Part shown: in pieces, positions 22,361 through 31,280 of the stretch
Layout of the letters: each line of letters starts with the position of its first letter
Position numbering within the stretch: position 1 is the first letter of the stretch
The notes under the pieces: generated by a model
Seen by the model: the letters and a program-made list of their open reading frames with translations, nothing else
The model's database searches: none
Told to the model about the DNA's origin: nothing
Position numbers and translations under genes: made by a program
Source of the DNA: an uncultured Clostridia bacterium
GTDB lineage: Bacteria; Bacillota; Clostridia; Oscillospirales; Oscillospiraceae
Length of the DNA: 64,000 nt
Assembly: GCA_945876285.1 (NCBI GenBank)
Contig: CAMCNO010000005.1
Span: 1 to 64,000 of the forward strand
Direction of reading: 5' to 3'

Positions 22361-23668
22361 ATGGAAGTAACAGTCATCGGCGCGGGCCTTGCCGGCAGCG
22401 AATGTGCCTGGCAGCTTGCCAAGCGGGGCATCAGCGTGACGCTCCGGGAGATGAAGCCGGAGAAAAAGACCCCCGCCCATGTGACCAATGATTTCGCGGA
22501 GCTGTGCTGCTCCAACTCTCTGCGCTCTGACCAGCTTGAAAATGCCGTGGGCCTCCTAAAGGAGGAGATGCGCCGCCTGGACAGCCTGATCTTGTCCTGC
22601 GCCGACACCACCCGCGTGGAGGCCGGCGGCGCGCTGGCGGTGGACCGCCACGGTTTCGCCCAACTGGTGACGGAGCGGGTCAAAAGCCATCCCAATATCA
22701 CCGTCGTCCCCGGCGAGGTCTCCGACATTCCCAACGGGGAAGTGGTGATCGCATCCGGCCCCCTGACCTCTGACGCTCTGGCGGAAAAACTGCAAACCCT
22801 GCTGGGGGAGGACAGCGACCTTCACTTTTACGATGCGGCGGCGCCTCTGGTGTCCGCTGAGAGCGTGGATATGGACAAGGCCTGGTTCGGCTCCCGGTAC
22901 GACAAGGGTGGTTTGGATTATGTCAACTGCCCCATGAACCAGGAGGAGTACGACGCCTTCTGGCAGGCCCTGACCACCGCCCAGGAGGCGGAGGTTCACG
23001 GCTTCGAGGACAGCCAGGTCTTCGAGGGCTGTATGCCCGTGGAGGTCATGGCCCGCCGGGGCCACGATACCCTGCTGTACGGCCCCCTGAAATCCCGTGG
23101 TCTGGATGACCCCCGCACCGGACGCTGGCCCTATGCTGTGGTGCAGCTGCGGCGGGACAATGCCGACGGCACGGTCTATAACCTGGTGGGCTTCCAGACC
23201 CACCTGCGGTTCCCGGAGCAGAAGCGGGTGTTCTCCATGATCCCCGCCCTCCACGACGCAGAGTTCCTGCGCTACGGCGTCATGCACCGCAACACGTTTT
23301 TGAATTCTCCCAAGCTGCTGGACCGCTACTACCGCCTGAAGGCGGAGCCCCGTATCTCCTTCGCCGGACAGATGACCGGCGTGGAGGGTTATGTGGAATC
23401 CGCCGCCAGCGGCTTCCTGGTGGGCGTGGAGACCGCCCGGCGACTGCGGGGCATGGAGCCTATCGATTTCCCCCGGGAGACCGCCATCGGCGCCCTGGGC
23501 CTGTATGTCTCCAACCAGTCCATTACCCAGTTCCAGCCCATGAACATCAACTTCGGTATCATCCCTCCCCTGGACCACCGGGTGAAGGGTAAGCGGAATA
23601 AGAACGCCGAGCTGTCCCAGCGGTCCCTTGCCATCATTGACCAAATCAAGGAGGAGGTCCTCGCATGA
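22361..23668 (+). CDS. trmFO: Methylenetetrahydrofolate-tRNA-(uracil-5-)-methyltransferase TrmFO
   Basis: A 435-residue FAD-dependent enzyme that makes m5U54 in the T-loop of tRNA using methylene-THF. The N-terminal dinucleotide-binding motif VTVIGAGLAGSECAWQLAKRG is followed by the family-specific CSNSLRSDQLENAVGLLKEEMRRL with the catalytic Cys, and late GQMTGVEGYVESAASGFLVG. Located directly after topA, its standard neighbour in Firmicutes. Overlaps plsX by 4 bases (ATGA). Confidence 0.96.
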   Translation: MEVTVIGAGLAGSECAWQLAKRGISVTLREMKPEKKTPAHVTNDFAELCCSNSLRSDQLENAVGLLKEEMRRLDSLILSCADTTRVEAGGALAVDRHGFAQLVTERVKSHPNITVVPGEVSDIPNGEVVIASGPLTSDALAEKLQTLLGEDSDLHFYDAAAPLVSAESVDMDKAWFGSRYDKGGLDYVNCPMNQEEYDAFWQALTTAQEAEVHGFEDSQVFEGCMPVEVMARRGHDTLLYGPLKSRGLDDPRTGRWPYAVVQLRRDNADGTVYNLVGFQTHLRFPEQKRVFSMIPALHDAEFLRYGVMHRNTFLNSPKLLDRYYRLKAEPRISFAGQMTGVEGYVESAASGFLVGVETARRLRGMEPIDFPRETAIGALGLYVSNQSITQFQPMNINFGIIPPLDHRVKGKRNKNAELSQRSLAIIDQIKEEVLA

Positions 23669-24699
23669 AGATCATCGTAGACGCCATGGGCGGCGACAAC
23701 GCCCCCCAGGCAATCGTTCAGGGCGCCCTAGATGCCCACAAGCAGCATGGCGTGGACATCCTTCTGGTGGGCCGCGCGGCGGATGTGCTGCGGGCCGTGG
23801 AGGCCTGCGGCGAAAAGACCCTGCCCGCCGGCGTGGAGCTGAAAGACGCCAGCGAGGTGGTGGAGATCTCCGACGACCCCGCTACCGCGTTTAAGATGAA
23901 GAAGGACTCCTCCCTGACGGTGGGCCTGAACCTGCTGAAGGCAGGAGAGGGGGACGCCTTTGTCTCCGCCGGCTCCACCGGCGCTCTGCTGTCCGGCGCC
24001 ACGCTGCTGGTCAAGCGTATCCGGGGCATTCGGCGGGCCGCCATGGGCCCCGTCATCCCCGTGCTGGGCGGCAAGGCCGTCCTGTGCGACTGCGGTGCCA
24101 ACGCCGAGTGCACGCCGGAGTACCTGCTGCAGTTCGCTTATCTCGGCAATTACTACGCCAAGCGGGTCCTGGGGGTGGAAAAGCCCCGGGTGGCTCTGCT
24201 GAACATCGGCGCGGAGGAGGAGAAGGGCGACGCCCTGCGCCATGAGACCTACGCGCTGCTCCAGGCCGCATCGGAGGAGGGCCGCCTCCACTTCACCGGC
24301 AACATCGAGGCCAGCGACGTGATGATGGGCGGCGCCGACGTGGTGGTGGCCGACGGCTTCAGCGGCAATGTCATGCTCAAGAGCCTGGAGGGCACCGGAA
24401 AGTTCCTGCTGAAGGAGCTGAAAAAGATGTTCCTCTCCAGCACCAAGACGAAGCTGGCCGCCGCCATGGTGAAAAGCGACATGGCGGACATGAAGAAGCT
24501 GCTGGACCCCAGCGAGATCGGCGGCACGCCCTTCCTGGGCATCTCCAAGCCGGTCATCAAGGCCCACGGCTCCTCCGATGCCCGTGCCATCTGCAACGCC
24601 GTCCTGCGGGCGAAGGAGTACGCCGAGAGCGGCTTCATCGCGGACATCGAAGCCAACATCAATGCCATGAAGCTGGAGCGCGGCGGCGAAAAAGTGTAA
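23665..24699 (+). CDS. plsX: Phosphate acyltransferase PlsX
   Basis: A 344-residue enzyme that converts acyl-ACP to acyl-phosphate for phospholipid synthesis. Signature stretches are IIVDAMGGDNAPQAIVQGAL at the N-terminus, FVSAGSTGALLSGATLLVKRI, and ADVVVADGFSGNVMLKSLEG. It overlaps the trmFO stop (ATGA). It is followed by acpP and rnc, the usual plsX-acpP-rnc grouping without fabD/fabG between. Confidence 0.96.
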   Translation: MKIIVDAMGGDNAPQAIVQGALDAHKQHGVDILLVGRAADVLRAVEACGEKTLPAGVELKDASEVVEISDDPATAFKMKKDSSLTVGLNLLKAGEGDAFVSAGSTGALLSGATLLVKRIRGIRRAAMGPVIPVLGGKAVLCDCGANAECTPEYLLQFAYLGNYYAKRVLGVEKPRVALLNIGAEEEKGDALRHETYALLQAASEEGRLHFTGNIEASDVMMGGADVVVADGFSGNVMLKSLEGTGKFLLKELKKMFLSSTKTKLAAAMVKSDMADMKKLLDPSEIGGTPFLGISKPVIKAHGSSDARAICNAVLRAKEYAESGFIADIEANINAMKLERGGEKV

Positions 24700-24706
24700 G
24701 AAGCAC

Positions 24707-24736
24707 TTGACAGCGGCGCGGCTGTTGCCGTATGAT
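24707..24736 (+). promoter_or_regulatory. Promoter of acpP
   Basis: TTGACA at 24707-24712, 18-bp spacer, TATGAT at 24731-24736, about 50 bases before the acpP start. It lets acpP be transcribed beyond the plsX level. Confidence 0.7.
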
Positions 24737-24784
24737 TGCCTCAATACAACATATAGGAGTCATCCCGTAAGGAGTGTAGCAGAA

Positions 24785-25030
24785 ATGTCTATCGAAGAAA
24801 TCTTTCAAACGATGCAGGAGCTGGTGGCCGAGCAGTTTGCCATGGAGCCCTCTGAAGTGACCATGGAGACCTCTTTTGAGGAAGACCTGGGCGCTGATTC
24901 CGTGGACCTGGTGGAACTGGTCATGGCCATGGAAGAGGAGTTCGAGATGGGCGAGGTCCAGGAGGAAGACCTGGGCAAGCTCAAGACCGTGGGCGACGCG
25001 GTGAATTATATCGCCGGAAAGCTGAAGTAA
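24785..25030 (+). CDS. acpP: Acyl carrier protein
   Basis: An 81-residue acidic carrier that holds growing acyl chains on a phosphopantetheine arm. The attachment serine is in GADSVDLVELVMAMEEEF (about residue 39). Strongly acidic as usual. The ATG follows AAGGAGTGTAGCAGAA. It lies between plsX and rnc, and a terminator follows. Confidence 0.96.
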   Translation: MSIEEIFQTMQELVAEQFAMEPSEVTMETSFEEDLGADSVDLVELVMAMEEEFEMGEVQEEDLGKLKTVGDAVNYIAGKLK

Positions 25031-25066
25031 AGGAAAACGCCCCGCTGTCTGAGCGGGGTTTCCTTT
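25029..25066 (+). terminator. Intrinsic terminator after acpP
   Basis: GC core CCCCGCT / AGCGGGG extended by AAAGGAAA / TTTCCTTT pairs, then a short T tract. It overlaps the acpP stop codon and ends before the rnc ribosome site, so some read-through probably feeds rnc. Confidence 0.75.
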
Positions 25067-25080
25067 TGGAGGGGAACGCA

Positions 25081-25764
25081 ATGCAGGAACTGGAGAAAAA
25101 ACTGAATTACACGTTCCGGGACCCGGCCCTGCTGTCCGAGGCGCTGAGCCACAGCTCCTACGCCAACGAGCACCGCTCCGCCGGGCTGAACAGCAACGAG
25201 CGGCTGGAGTTTTTGGGAGACTCCGTGCTGGGCTTCGTGACGGCAGAATTTCTGTTCGTCCAGCATCCCGACCTGCCGGAGGGGGACCTGACCCGCATCC
25301 GGGCGGCGCTGGTATGCGAGCAGAGCCTGTACGAGGTGGCCCGGAAGCTGGACCTGGGCAGCTATCTGAAGCTGGGCCGGGGCGAGGAGGCCGGAGGCGG
25401 CCGCAAGCGCACCTCCATCCTGGCGGACGCCACAGAGGCGGTGTTTGCCGCCGTGTATCTGGACGGCGGCATCGGTGAGGCGTCGGCCCTCATCCACCGG
25501 CTGCTGCTGGACGCGGAGAAGGAAGAGGCGGTGGAGGAACGCCGCCGGGACTACAAGACTGCCCTGCAGGAGCTGGTCCAGCGCCAGGCGGGCCAGGAGC
25601 TCAGCTACCGCATGGCGGGCGAGCAGGGTCCGGATCACGCCAAGACCTTCGCGGCGGAGGTGCTGCTCAACGGCACCGTGGTGGGCACCGGCTCCGGCCA
25701 CAGCAAAAAAGAGGCCGAGCAGTCCGCCGCCAAAGCGGCGCTGGCTGCCCTGGGCGAAAAATGA
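25081..25764 (+). CDS. rnc: Ribonuclease III
   Basis: A 227-residue double-strand-specific endoribonuclease for rRNA and mRNA processing. The signature NERLEFLGDSVLGF (residues 40-53) holds the catalytic acids, with a second acidic cluster at DATEAVFAAVYLDGG. A double-stranded RNA-binding domain ends the protein (KTALQELVQRQ ... SKKEAEQSAAKAALAAL). The ATG at 25081 follows TTGGAGGGGAACGCA; the upstream in-frame start lacks a ribosome site. Confidence 0.97.
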   Translation: MQELEKKLNYTFRDPALLSEALSHSSYANEHRSAGLNSNERLEFLGDSVLGFVTAEFLFVQHPDLPEGDLTRIRAALVCEQSLYEVARKLDLGSYLKLGRGEEAGGGRKRTSILADATEAVFAAVYLDGGIGEASALIHRLLLDAEKEEAVEERRRDYKTALQELVQRQAGQELSYRMAGEQGPDHAKTFAAEVLLNGTVVGTGSGHSKKEAEQSAAKAALAALGEK

Positions 25765-25771
25765 CGAAATC

Positions 25772-25799
25772 ACGGGGAACGCATGGCGTTCCCCGTTTT
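25772..25799 (+). terminator. Intrinsic terminator after rnc
   Basis: 11-bp perfect stem ACGGGGAACGC / GCGTTCCCCGT with a 3-base loop followed by TTTC. Confidence 0.8.
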
Positions 25800-25901
25800 C
25801 TGTCCTGTTGACATAAAGACGTAAATATGACTGGAATTTTTCTCCCGGTCATGCTATACTGTTTTTGTATGTAAATTTGAACGATAAGGAGCGTGAGTAT
25901 A

Positions 25902-26735
25902 TTGTCTCTGCTGTCATCCATCCTCCTGGGCCTCATCCAGGGCGTGGCGGAGTTCCTGCCCATTTCCAGCTCCGGGCACCTGGCCATCGCGGAGCACCTG
26001 CTGGGCATGTCCGGCGCCTCTGACATCCCGGAATTTTTCGACGTGCTGCTGCACCTGGGCACTTTGCTGGCGGTGTTCGTGGCCTACTGGGACGACATCC
26101 GGGACATGGTCCTGGAGTTTTTCCGGGGCGTCAGCGACCTGGCCCACCGCTCGACACCCACGCCCGTGCCGCCCGCCCGGCGGCTGATCCTGCTCATCAT
26201 CGTGGGCACCCTGCCGCTGTTCGTCATCCTTCCTGTCAAGGACATGGTGGAAGGATTTGCGGACAATATGTATTTTGTGGCGGGGGCTCTCATCGTCACA
26301 GGCTTCCTGCTGTTTGCCAGCGACCGGATGAAAAAGGGCCGCAAGACAGAAAAGTCGGCTACCATGCTGGATGTGCTGCTGGTGGGCGTTGGGCAGGCCA
26401 TCGCCACCTGTCCCGGCATCTCCCGCTCCGGCACCACCATCACCGCCGGCTGCTTCGTGGGCTTTGAGCGGAAGTTCGCCGTCCGGTTCTCCTTCCTGCT
26501 GTCCATCCCCGCTATCCTGGGCGCCAACATCCTCAGCATGAAGGACGCGGTGGAGGCCGGCATCGTCTGGGGCGAGGTCCCCACATATCTGGTGGGCGTT
26601 GCGGTGGCCGCGCTTGTGGGATACGCCTGCATCCGCCTGCTGAAAATGATCGCTGACAAGGGCAAGTTTGGCTTCTTTGCTTATTACTGCTGGATCGTGG
26701 GTACGATCACCCTGGTCCTGACCATCATCCAGTAA
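25902..26735 (+). CDS. uppP: Undecaprenyl-diphosphatase UppP (BacA)
   Basis: A 277-residue multi-pass membrane phosphatase that recycles the C55 carrier of wall synthesis. Family motifs: FLPISSSGHLAIAEHLLG near the N-terminus, FDVLLHLGTLLAVF, and PGISRSGTTITAGCFVGF in the second half. Start choice is uncertain: TTG at 25902 has AAGGAG at 10-base spacing, while GTG at 25893 has almost none; both give nearly the same protein. Confidence 0.93.
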   Translation: MSLLSSILLGLIQGVAEFLPISSSGHLAIAEHLLGMSGASDIPEFFDVLLHLGTLLAVFVAYWDDIRDMVLEFFRGVSDLAHRSTPTPVPPARRLILLIIVGTLPLFVILPVKDMVEGFADNMYFVAGALIVTGFLLFASDRMKKGRKTEKSATMLDVLLVGVGQAIATCPGISRSGTTITAGCFVGFERKFAVRFSFLLSIPAILGANILSMKDAVEAGIVWGEVPTYLVGVAVAALVGYACIRLLKMIADKGKFGFFAYYCWIVGTITLVLTIIQ

Positions 26736-26756
26736 TCACCATCGGAGGTACATACT

Positions 26757-29366
26757 GTGGCTGCCACGACACAAAAGAAAACCACAAAATCATCCGGCGC
26801 GAAAAAGAGCAACTCCAGCCGGAGCCAAAAGCCGTCCCAGCCCCAGAAGCGGCCCGTTCGCCGGGAGGTGTGGGGCATCGTCCTGCTGGTGCTGACGCTG
26901 TGCACTGCCGTCAGCTACTTCAAGGTTTCCGCCATCTTCCTCGACTGGTTCGCGGCGCTGCTGAAGGGCCTGTTCGGCTACGGCTACTGGCTGGCCGCTC
27001 CGTCCCTGCTGCTGGCTGCGCTGATCCTGCTGTTCCACCACGGCCGTCCCGTGCGGCTGCGGACGGCCTGCGCCCTGCTGCTGCCGGTCTTATTCGGCGC
27101 CCTGGGGCATATCCTGTTTTGTAAGGAGACCTTTGAGTCCTCCCTGGGGGTCGTGCCCAAGCTCTGGACCAGCGGCAACGCCCTGGCCTCCGGCGGCGTT
27201 GTTTCCGGCGCACTGGCCATTGGCTCTTCGGCGGTATTCTCTTCGCTCGTTTCCATGATTGTCTTTATCGTTCTGTTCGTGGTGCTGCTAATGGCGGCCC
27301 TGCGGCTGACCGTGGGAGCACTCCTTGAAAAGCACCGGGAGCGTCCCCAGTACGAGGAGGAGCCGGAAGAGGCCCATATCCGCATGGTGCCTTTGGAGAC
27401 GCCCAAGCGCCGGACGGAGGAGCGCCCCAAGCCCCAGATCGACTTCCCCCTGGATGACACGCCCGCCGCCAAACCGGCGGAGAAGACTCCCGAAAAAGCC
27501 CCGGAGAAGGAGGGGAAGTTCACCAGCTTCTTCCGGCATAAGTCCGACCAGCAGAAGACGCCCGCGCAGGTGCTGAACGAGCAGCCTGAAAAGGCGGAAA
27601 AGACTCCGGCCATCCCCAAGGGTGAGGAGCCGGCAGTATCTGTCCCCGCTGCGCCCGCTCCTGCGCCTGCGCCCGTGCCCGCTTCCGCACCTGCGCCCGC
27701 CCCGGCCCCTGTTGCTCCGCCTGCGCCTCTGGCGGAGGAGCCGGTGTCTCCCAGAAAGGAAAAGGCCAACACCGCGAAGGAGGTGGCGGCCCAGACCGCC
27801 GCTGTCACGGCGGAAATTGAGGAGAAACTGGCCGCGGAAGAGGAGCTTTACCAGTTCCCGCCCATCACCCTCCTGCGGGCCAGCCGTGGAGAGAACCACA
27901 TCGAGGCCGGGGCCGAGCTGCGGAACAACTCCCGTCGCCTGGCGGAGACCCTCACCAGCTTCGGCGTGGATGCCACCCCCGGCGACGTGATCCACGGCCC
28001 CTCCGTCACCCGGTACGAGTTCGTGCTGGACCAGGGCGTGAAGCTCTCCAAAATCACGAATCTGGCGGACGACATCGCCCTGGCGCTGGGCGCCACCGGC
28101 GTCCGTATCGCTCCCATCCCCGATAAGATTTCCGTGGTGGGCATCGAGGTGCCCAACAAGCACGTCACCCCCGTCCTCATTCGGGACGTCATCGAGTCCC
28201 GGGACTTCACCGAGCACAAGTCCAAGACGGCCTTTGCCCTGGGCCGGGACATCGCGGGCAGGAACGTCATCGGCGACATCGAAAAGCTGCCCCATGTTCT
28301 GATCGCGGGCACCACCGGCTCCGGTAAGTCCGTCTGCACCAACTCCCTCATCATCAGTATGCTCTACAAGTCCACGCCCGACGAGGTCCGCTTCATCATG
28401 GTGGACCCCAAGATGGTGGAGCTGGCACCCTATAACGGCATCCCCCACCTGCTCATCCCAGTGGTGACGGACCCGAAGAAGGCCGCTGGCGCCCTCCAGT
28501 GGGCGGTGTTCGAGATGATGAAGCGGTACAAGACCTTCTCGGAGAACGGCGTGAAGAAGCTGGAGGAGTTCAACCGTCTGGCCCGGGCCACCGAGGGCAT
28601 GGATACCCTGCCCAGCGTGGTGGTAGTCATCGACGAGCTGGCCGATCTGATGCTGGTGGCGGCGAAAGAGGTGGAGGAATCCATCTGCCGCGTGGCCCAG
28701 ATGGGCCGTGCCGCGGGTGTCCACCTGGTCATCGCCACCCAGCGGCCCTCTGCCGACGTCATCACCGGATTGATGAAGGCCAACATCCCCAGCCGCATCG
28801 CCTTCGCGGTGGCGTCCTCTCTGGAATCCCGCATCATTCTGGACAATACCGGCGCGGAAAAGCTGGTGGGCAAGGGCGATATGCTCTACGCCCCGCTGGG
28901 CGCCGGAAAGCCCACCCGCGTCCAGGGCTGCTTCATCTCCCCGGAGGAGATCGAGCAGGTGGTGGAGTTCGTCAAGCAGTCCGGCGAGGCCCAGTATTCC
29001 GACGAGGTCATCGCCAAGATCGAGGAGTCCATCCAGGAGAAGGAAAAGGGCGGCGCCAAGGGCGGCTCTGCCGCCGCTGCCGACTCCGGCGACGAGGACG
29101 GCGACGAGCTGCTGCCCGCCGCCGTGGATGTGGTGCTGGAGACAGGCCAGGCCTCCGTTTCCATGCTCCAGCGCCGGTTGAAGCTGGGCTACTCCCGTGC
29201 CGCTCGGCTGGTGGACCAGATGGAGGAGCGGGGCATCGTCGGCCCCTTCGAGGGCTCCAAGCCCCGGCAGCTCCTTATCACCCGGGCCCAGTGGCAGGAG
29301 ATGCAGATGGGCGGCGCACCGGACAGTGACGATGAAGAACCACCGTTTTCGGATGAAGGGGTATGA
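26757..29366 (+). CDS. DNA translocase FtsK/SpoIIIE
   Basis: An 869-residue septal DNA pump for chromosome segregation and possibly sporulation. The N-terminus is basic and followed by about four membrane segments (residues 38-185), then a Pro/Ala/Glu-rich linker (about 200-340, with APAPAPVPASAPAP repeats), the ATPase core with Walker A GTTGSGKS and Walker B VVVVIDELADLM, and a C-terminal gamma winged helix (VSMLQRRLKLGYSRAARLVDQME) that reads KOPS/SRS sites. GTG start after CGGAGGTACATACT. FtsK and SpoIIIE cannot be separated from sequence alone. Confidence 0.95.
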   Translation: MAATTQKKTTKSSGAKKSNSSRSQKPSQPQKRPVRREVWGIVLLVLTLCTAVSYFKVSAIFLDWFAALLKGLFGYGYWLAAPSLLLAALILLFHHGRPVRLRTACALLLPVLFGALGHILFCKETFESSLGVVPKLWTSGNALASGGVVSGALAIGSSAVFSSLVSMIVFIVLFVVLLMAALRLTVGALLEKHRERPQYEEEPEEAHIRMVPLETPKRRTEERPKPQIDFPLDDTPAAKPAEKTPEKAPEKEGKFTSFFRHKSDQQKTPAQVLNEQPEKAEKTPAIPKGEEPAVSVPAAPAPAPAPVPASAPAPAPAPVAPPAPLAEEPVSPRKEKANTAKEVAAQTAAVTAEIEEKLAAEEELYQFPPITLLRASRGENHIEAGAELRNNSRRLAETLTSFGVDATPGDVIHGPSVTRYEFVLDQGVKLSKITNLADDIALALGATGVRIAPIPDKISVVGIEVPNKHVTPVLIRDVIESRDFTEHKSKTAFALGRDIAGRNVIGDIEKLPHVLIAGTTGSGKSVCTNSLIISMLYKSTPDEVRFIMVDPKMVELAPYNGIPHLLIPVVTDPKKAAGALQWAVFEMMKRYKTFSENGVKKLEEFNRLARATEGMDTLPSVVVVIDELADLMLVAAKEVEESICRVAQMGRAAGVHLVIATQRPSADVITGLMKANIPSRIAFAVASSLESRIILDNTGAEKLVGKGDMLYAPLGAGKPTRVQGCFISPEEIEQVVEFVKQSGEAQYSDEVIAKIEESIQEKEKGGAKGGSAAAADSGDEDGDELLPAAVDVVLETGQASVSMLQRRLKLGYSRAARLVDQMEERGIVGPFEGSKPRQLLITRAQWQEMQMGGAPDSDDEEPPFSDEGV

Positions 29367-29384
29367 AAGTTTGTACTACCGGGC

Positions 29385-29412
29385 TTGACAAAGTCCGGGA
29401 AAGCGCTATAAT
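29385..29412 (+). promoter_or_regulatory. Promoter of the T-box leader
   Basis: TTGACA at 29385-29390, 16-bp spacer, TATAAT at 29407-29412; it drives the leader RNA described next. Confidence 0.8.
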
Positions 29413-29417
29413 GTTTC

Positions 29418-29647
29418 ATACTGAAAAGCGATGATGAAGCCAGCTTCCTGAAACCGGCTCGCAGTGAGAGGGAGAAAGTGAAAACCCTCAGCCCACGCCG
29501 GGAAGCAGCCACTTCGGAGCAGTCCGCGAGGAGCGGAACGACCCATCCCCGTTACCGGATGACGTGAGATGTCCCCAAAGCGGGGGACAGATCAGGGTGG
29601 TACCGCGGATACATATTCGCCCCTGACAGGTGTCAGGGGCGTTTTTT
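29418..29647 (+). ncRNA. T-box riboswitch leader with terminator
   Basis: A leader of about 230 bases. It has the invariant T-box sequence AGGGTGGTACCGCGG at 29594-29608 and, just after it, an 11-bp perfect terminator stem CGCCCCTGACA / TGTCAGGGGCG (29618-29641) with a T6 run. The upstream half folds as Stem I: ACTG pairs with CAGT and GCTTCC with GGAAGC. Uncharged tRNA binding would form the antiterminator and let transcription enter the aminotransferase gene. I could not assign the specifier codon confidently, so the amino acid sensed is open. Confidence 0.93.
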
Positions 29648-29678
29648 ATTTGACTTTTTGTCTCAAGGAGGCTGTTTT

Positions 29679-30881
29679 ATGAAATTTTCCAGTAAGATCG
29701 AGGCCTGCGGCCTCTCGCCCATCCGCAAATTCCGTCCCTATGTGGTGGAAGCGGAAGCAAAGGGCCGGAAGGTCCTGCACCTGAATATCGGTCAGCCGGA
29801 CATTGAGACCCCCAAGGCCTTCTTTGACGCCATCCGGAGTTTCGGAGAATCCGTTCTGGCCTACGCCCCCTCTCCCGGCGTGGAGAGCTATGTGGAGGCC
29901 GTCCGGGACTATTACACGGGCATGGGCTATCCCATCTCCTGCGGCGACATTCTGGCCACCTACGGCGGCAGCGAGGCGCTGCAGATCATCTTCTCCTGCA
30001 TCCTGGAGGACGGCGACGAAGTGCTGGTGCCCGAGCCCTATTACCCCAATTACGATACCTTTATCCGCATCACCGGCGCCACCATCCGACCCATTCCCAC
30101 CACCCCGGAGGAGGGTTACCGCTTCGCCAGCCGGGAGCGCATCGAGCCTTTTATCAACGAGCACACCCGTGCCATCCTGATGACCAACCCCGGCAACCCC
30201 ACCGGCGTGGTCCTGCGTCCCGAGGAGCGGCAGCTCATGGCGGACATCGCCAAAGAGCATGACCTGTTCCTGATCAGCGACGAGGTCTACCGGGAGCTGG
30301 TCTACGGCGGCGAGAAGCCGTCCTCTATGCTGGAGTATACCGACGCGGCGGAAAACGTCATTGTGGTGGACTCCGTGTCCAAGCGGTTCTCCGCCACCGG
30401 CTCCCGGGTGGGCGTGGTGGTCTCCCGCAACAAGGAGTTGATGGCCCACGCCATGAAGATCTGCCAGGGCCGCCTGTGCGCCGCCACGCTGGATCAGGTG
30501 GGCGCCGCCGCATTGTACCGCTCCATGACCCCGGCCTATTACGAGGACCTGCGGGCGGAGTACCAGCGCCGCCGTGACGCCGTGGTGGAGGGCCTGAGCA
30601 AAATTCCCGGCGTGAAGTTCAACTCCCCGGAGGGCGCCTTCTATCTGATGGTCACCCTGCCGGTGGACGACGCGGAAAAGCTCCAGTATTTCCTGCTGCA
30701 GGAGTTCGAGGACCACGGCGAGACCGTCATGTACGCCCCCGGTGAGGGCTTCTATGCCACCCCCGGCAAGGGCCGCAACGAGATCCGCATCGCCTACGTC
30801 ACTAACCCCGCCGAGCTGCGCCGCTCCGTGGAGCTGCTGGGCCTGGGCATCGCGGCGTACAACGCCAAGTGGGAGGGCTGA
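29679..30881 (+). CDS. PLP-dependent aminotransferase, class I
   Basis: A 400-residue fold-type I aminotransferase, aspartate-aminotransferase-like. Motifs: LNIGQPDIETP near the N-terminus, the PEPYYPNYDTF region, NPGNPTGVVL, and VDSVSKRFSATGSRVGVVVS with the cofactor-binding Lys. Control by a T-box suggests a role in amino-acid synthesis. The ATG at 29679 follows CAAGGAGGCTGTTTT. Precise substrate unknown. The Dabb-domain gene follows immediately. Confidence 0.92.
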   Translation: MKFSSKIEACGLSPIRKFRPYVVEAEAKGRKVLHLNIGQPDIETPKAFFDAIRSFGESVLAYAPSPGVESYVEAVRDYYTGMGYPISCGDILATYGGSEALQIIFSCILEDGDEVLVPEPYYPNYDTFIRITGATIRPIPTTPEEGYRFASRERIEPFINEHTRAILMTNPGNPTGVVLRPEERQLMADIAKEHDLFLISDEVYRELVYGGEKPSSMLEYTDAAENVIVVDSVSKRFSATGSRVGVVVSRNKELMAHAMKICQGRLCAATLDQVGAAALYRSMTPAYYEDLRAEYQRRRDAVVEGLSKIPGVKFNSPEGAFYLMVTLPVDDAEKLQYFLLQEFEDHGETVMYAPGEGFYATPGKGRNEIRIAYVTNPAELRRSVELLGLGIAAYNAKWEG

Positions 30882-30882
30882 G

Positions 30883-31164
30883 ATGATCCGCCATATCGTT
30901 ATGTGGAAATTCCGCCCTGGCACGGAGGCGGAGCAGAAGCAGTTTCTGGACGGCCTGCGCTCCCTCCAGGGCGTCATCCCCCAGCTTTTGAAGTCCGAGG
31001 TGGCTGTCAATGTGGGGGAGGGCAACTACGACGCCGTCCTGGTCAGTGAGTTCGAGAGCCTGGAAGCTCTGGATACATATAAGAACGACCCCCGCCACAA
31101 GGCCGTCTCTGCCCTGTGCAAGTCCATCCGGGAGGACCGGGTGGCCGTGGATTACGAGTTTTGA
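30883..31164 (+). CDS. Dabb (stress-responsive A/B barrel) domain protein
   Basis: A 93-residue single-domain protein beginning MIRHIVMWKFRPGTEAEQK, with the family pattern H-x(n)-F-K, LLKSEVAVNVGEGNYDAVLVSEFES and a terminal DRVAVDYEF. Such proteins form dimeric ferredoxin-like barrels. It starts 1 base after the aminotransferase stop codon, so it shares the T-box control. Function unknown. Confidence 0.85.
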   Translation: MIRHIVMWKFRPGTEAEQKQFLDGLRSLQGVIPQLLKSEVAVNVGEGNYDAVLVSEFESLEALDTYKNDPRHKAVSALCKSIREDRVAVDYEF

Positions 31165-31169
31165 GCCAA

Positions 31170-31196
31170 ACACGCCGCGAAAGCGGCGTGTTTTTT
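31170..31196 (+). terminator. Intrinsic terminator after the Dabb gene
   Basis: 9-bp stem ACACGCCGC / GCGGCGTGT, GAAA loop, six T residues. Confidence 0.9.
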
Positions 31197-31214
31197 ATGA
31201 AAGGAATATCCTAC

Positions 31215-31243
31215 TTGACAAATGGGAAATACTATGGTATCTA
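31215..31243 (+). promoter_or_regulatory. Promoter of nifS-nifU with an inverted repeat
   Basis: TTGACA at 31215-31220, 17-bp spacer, TATCTA at 31238-31243. The spacer end and -10 box hold the small inverted repeat ATAC-TATG-GTAT, placed where an Rrf2-type repressor (IscR/CymR family) could bind. No such regulator gene is in the window, so this last point is inference. Confidence 0.6.
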
Positions 31244-31280
31244 TATATCACAGTAAAAAGATAGGAAATGGAGGAATACC

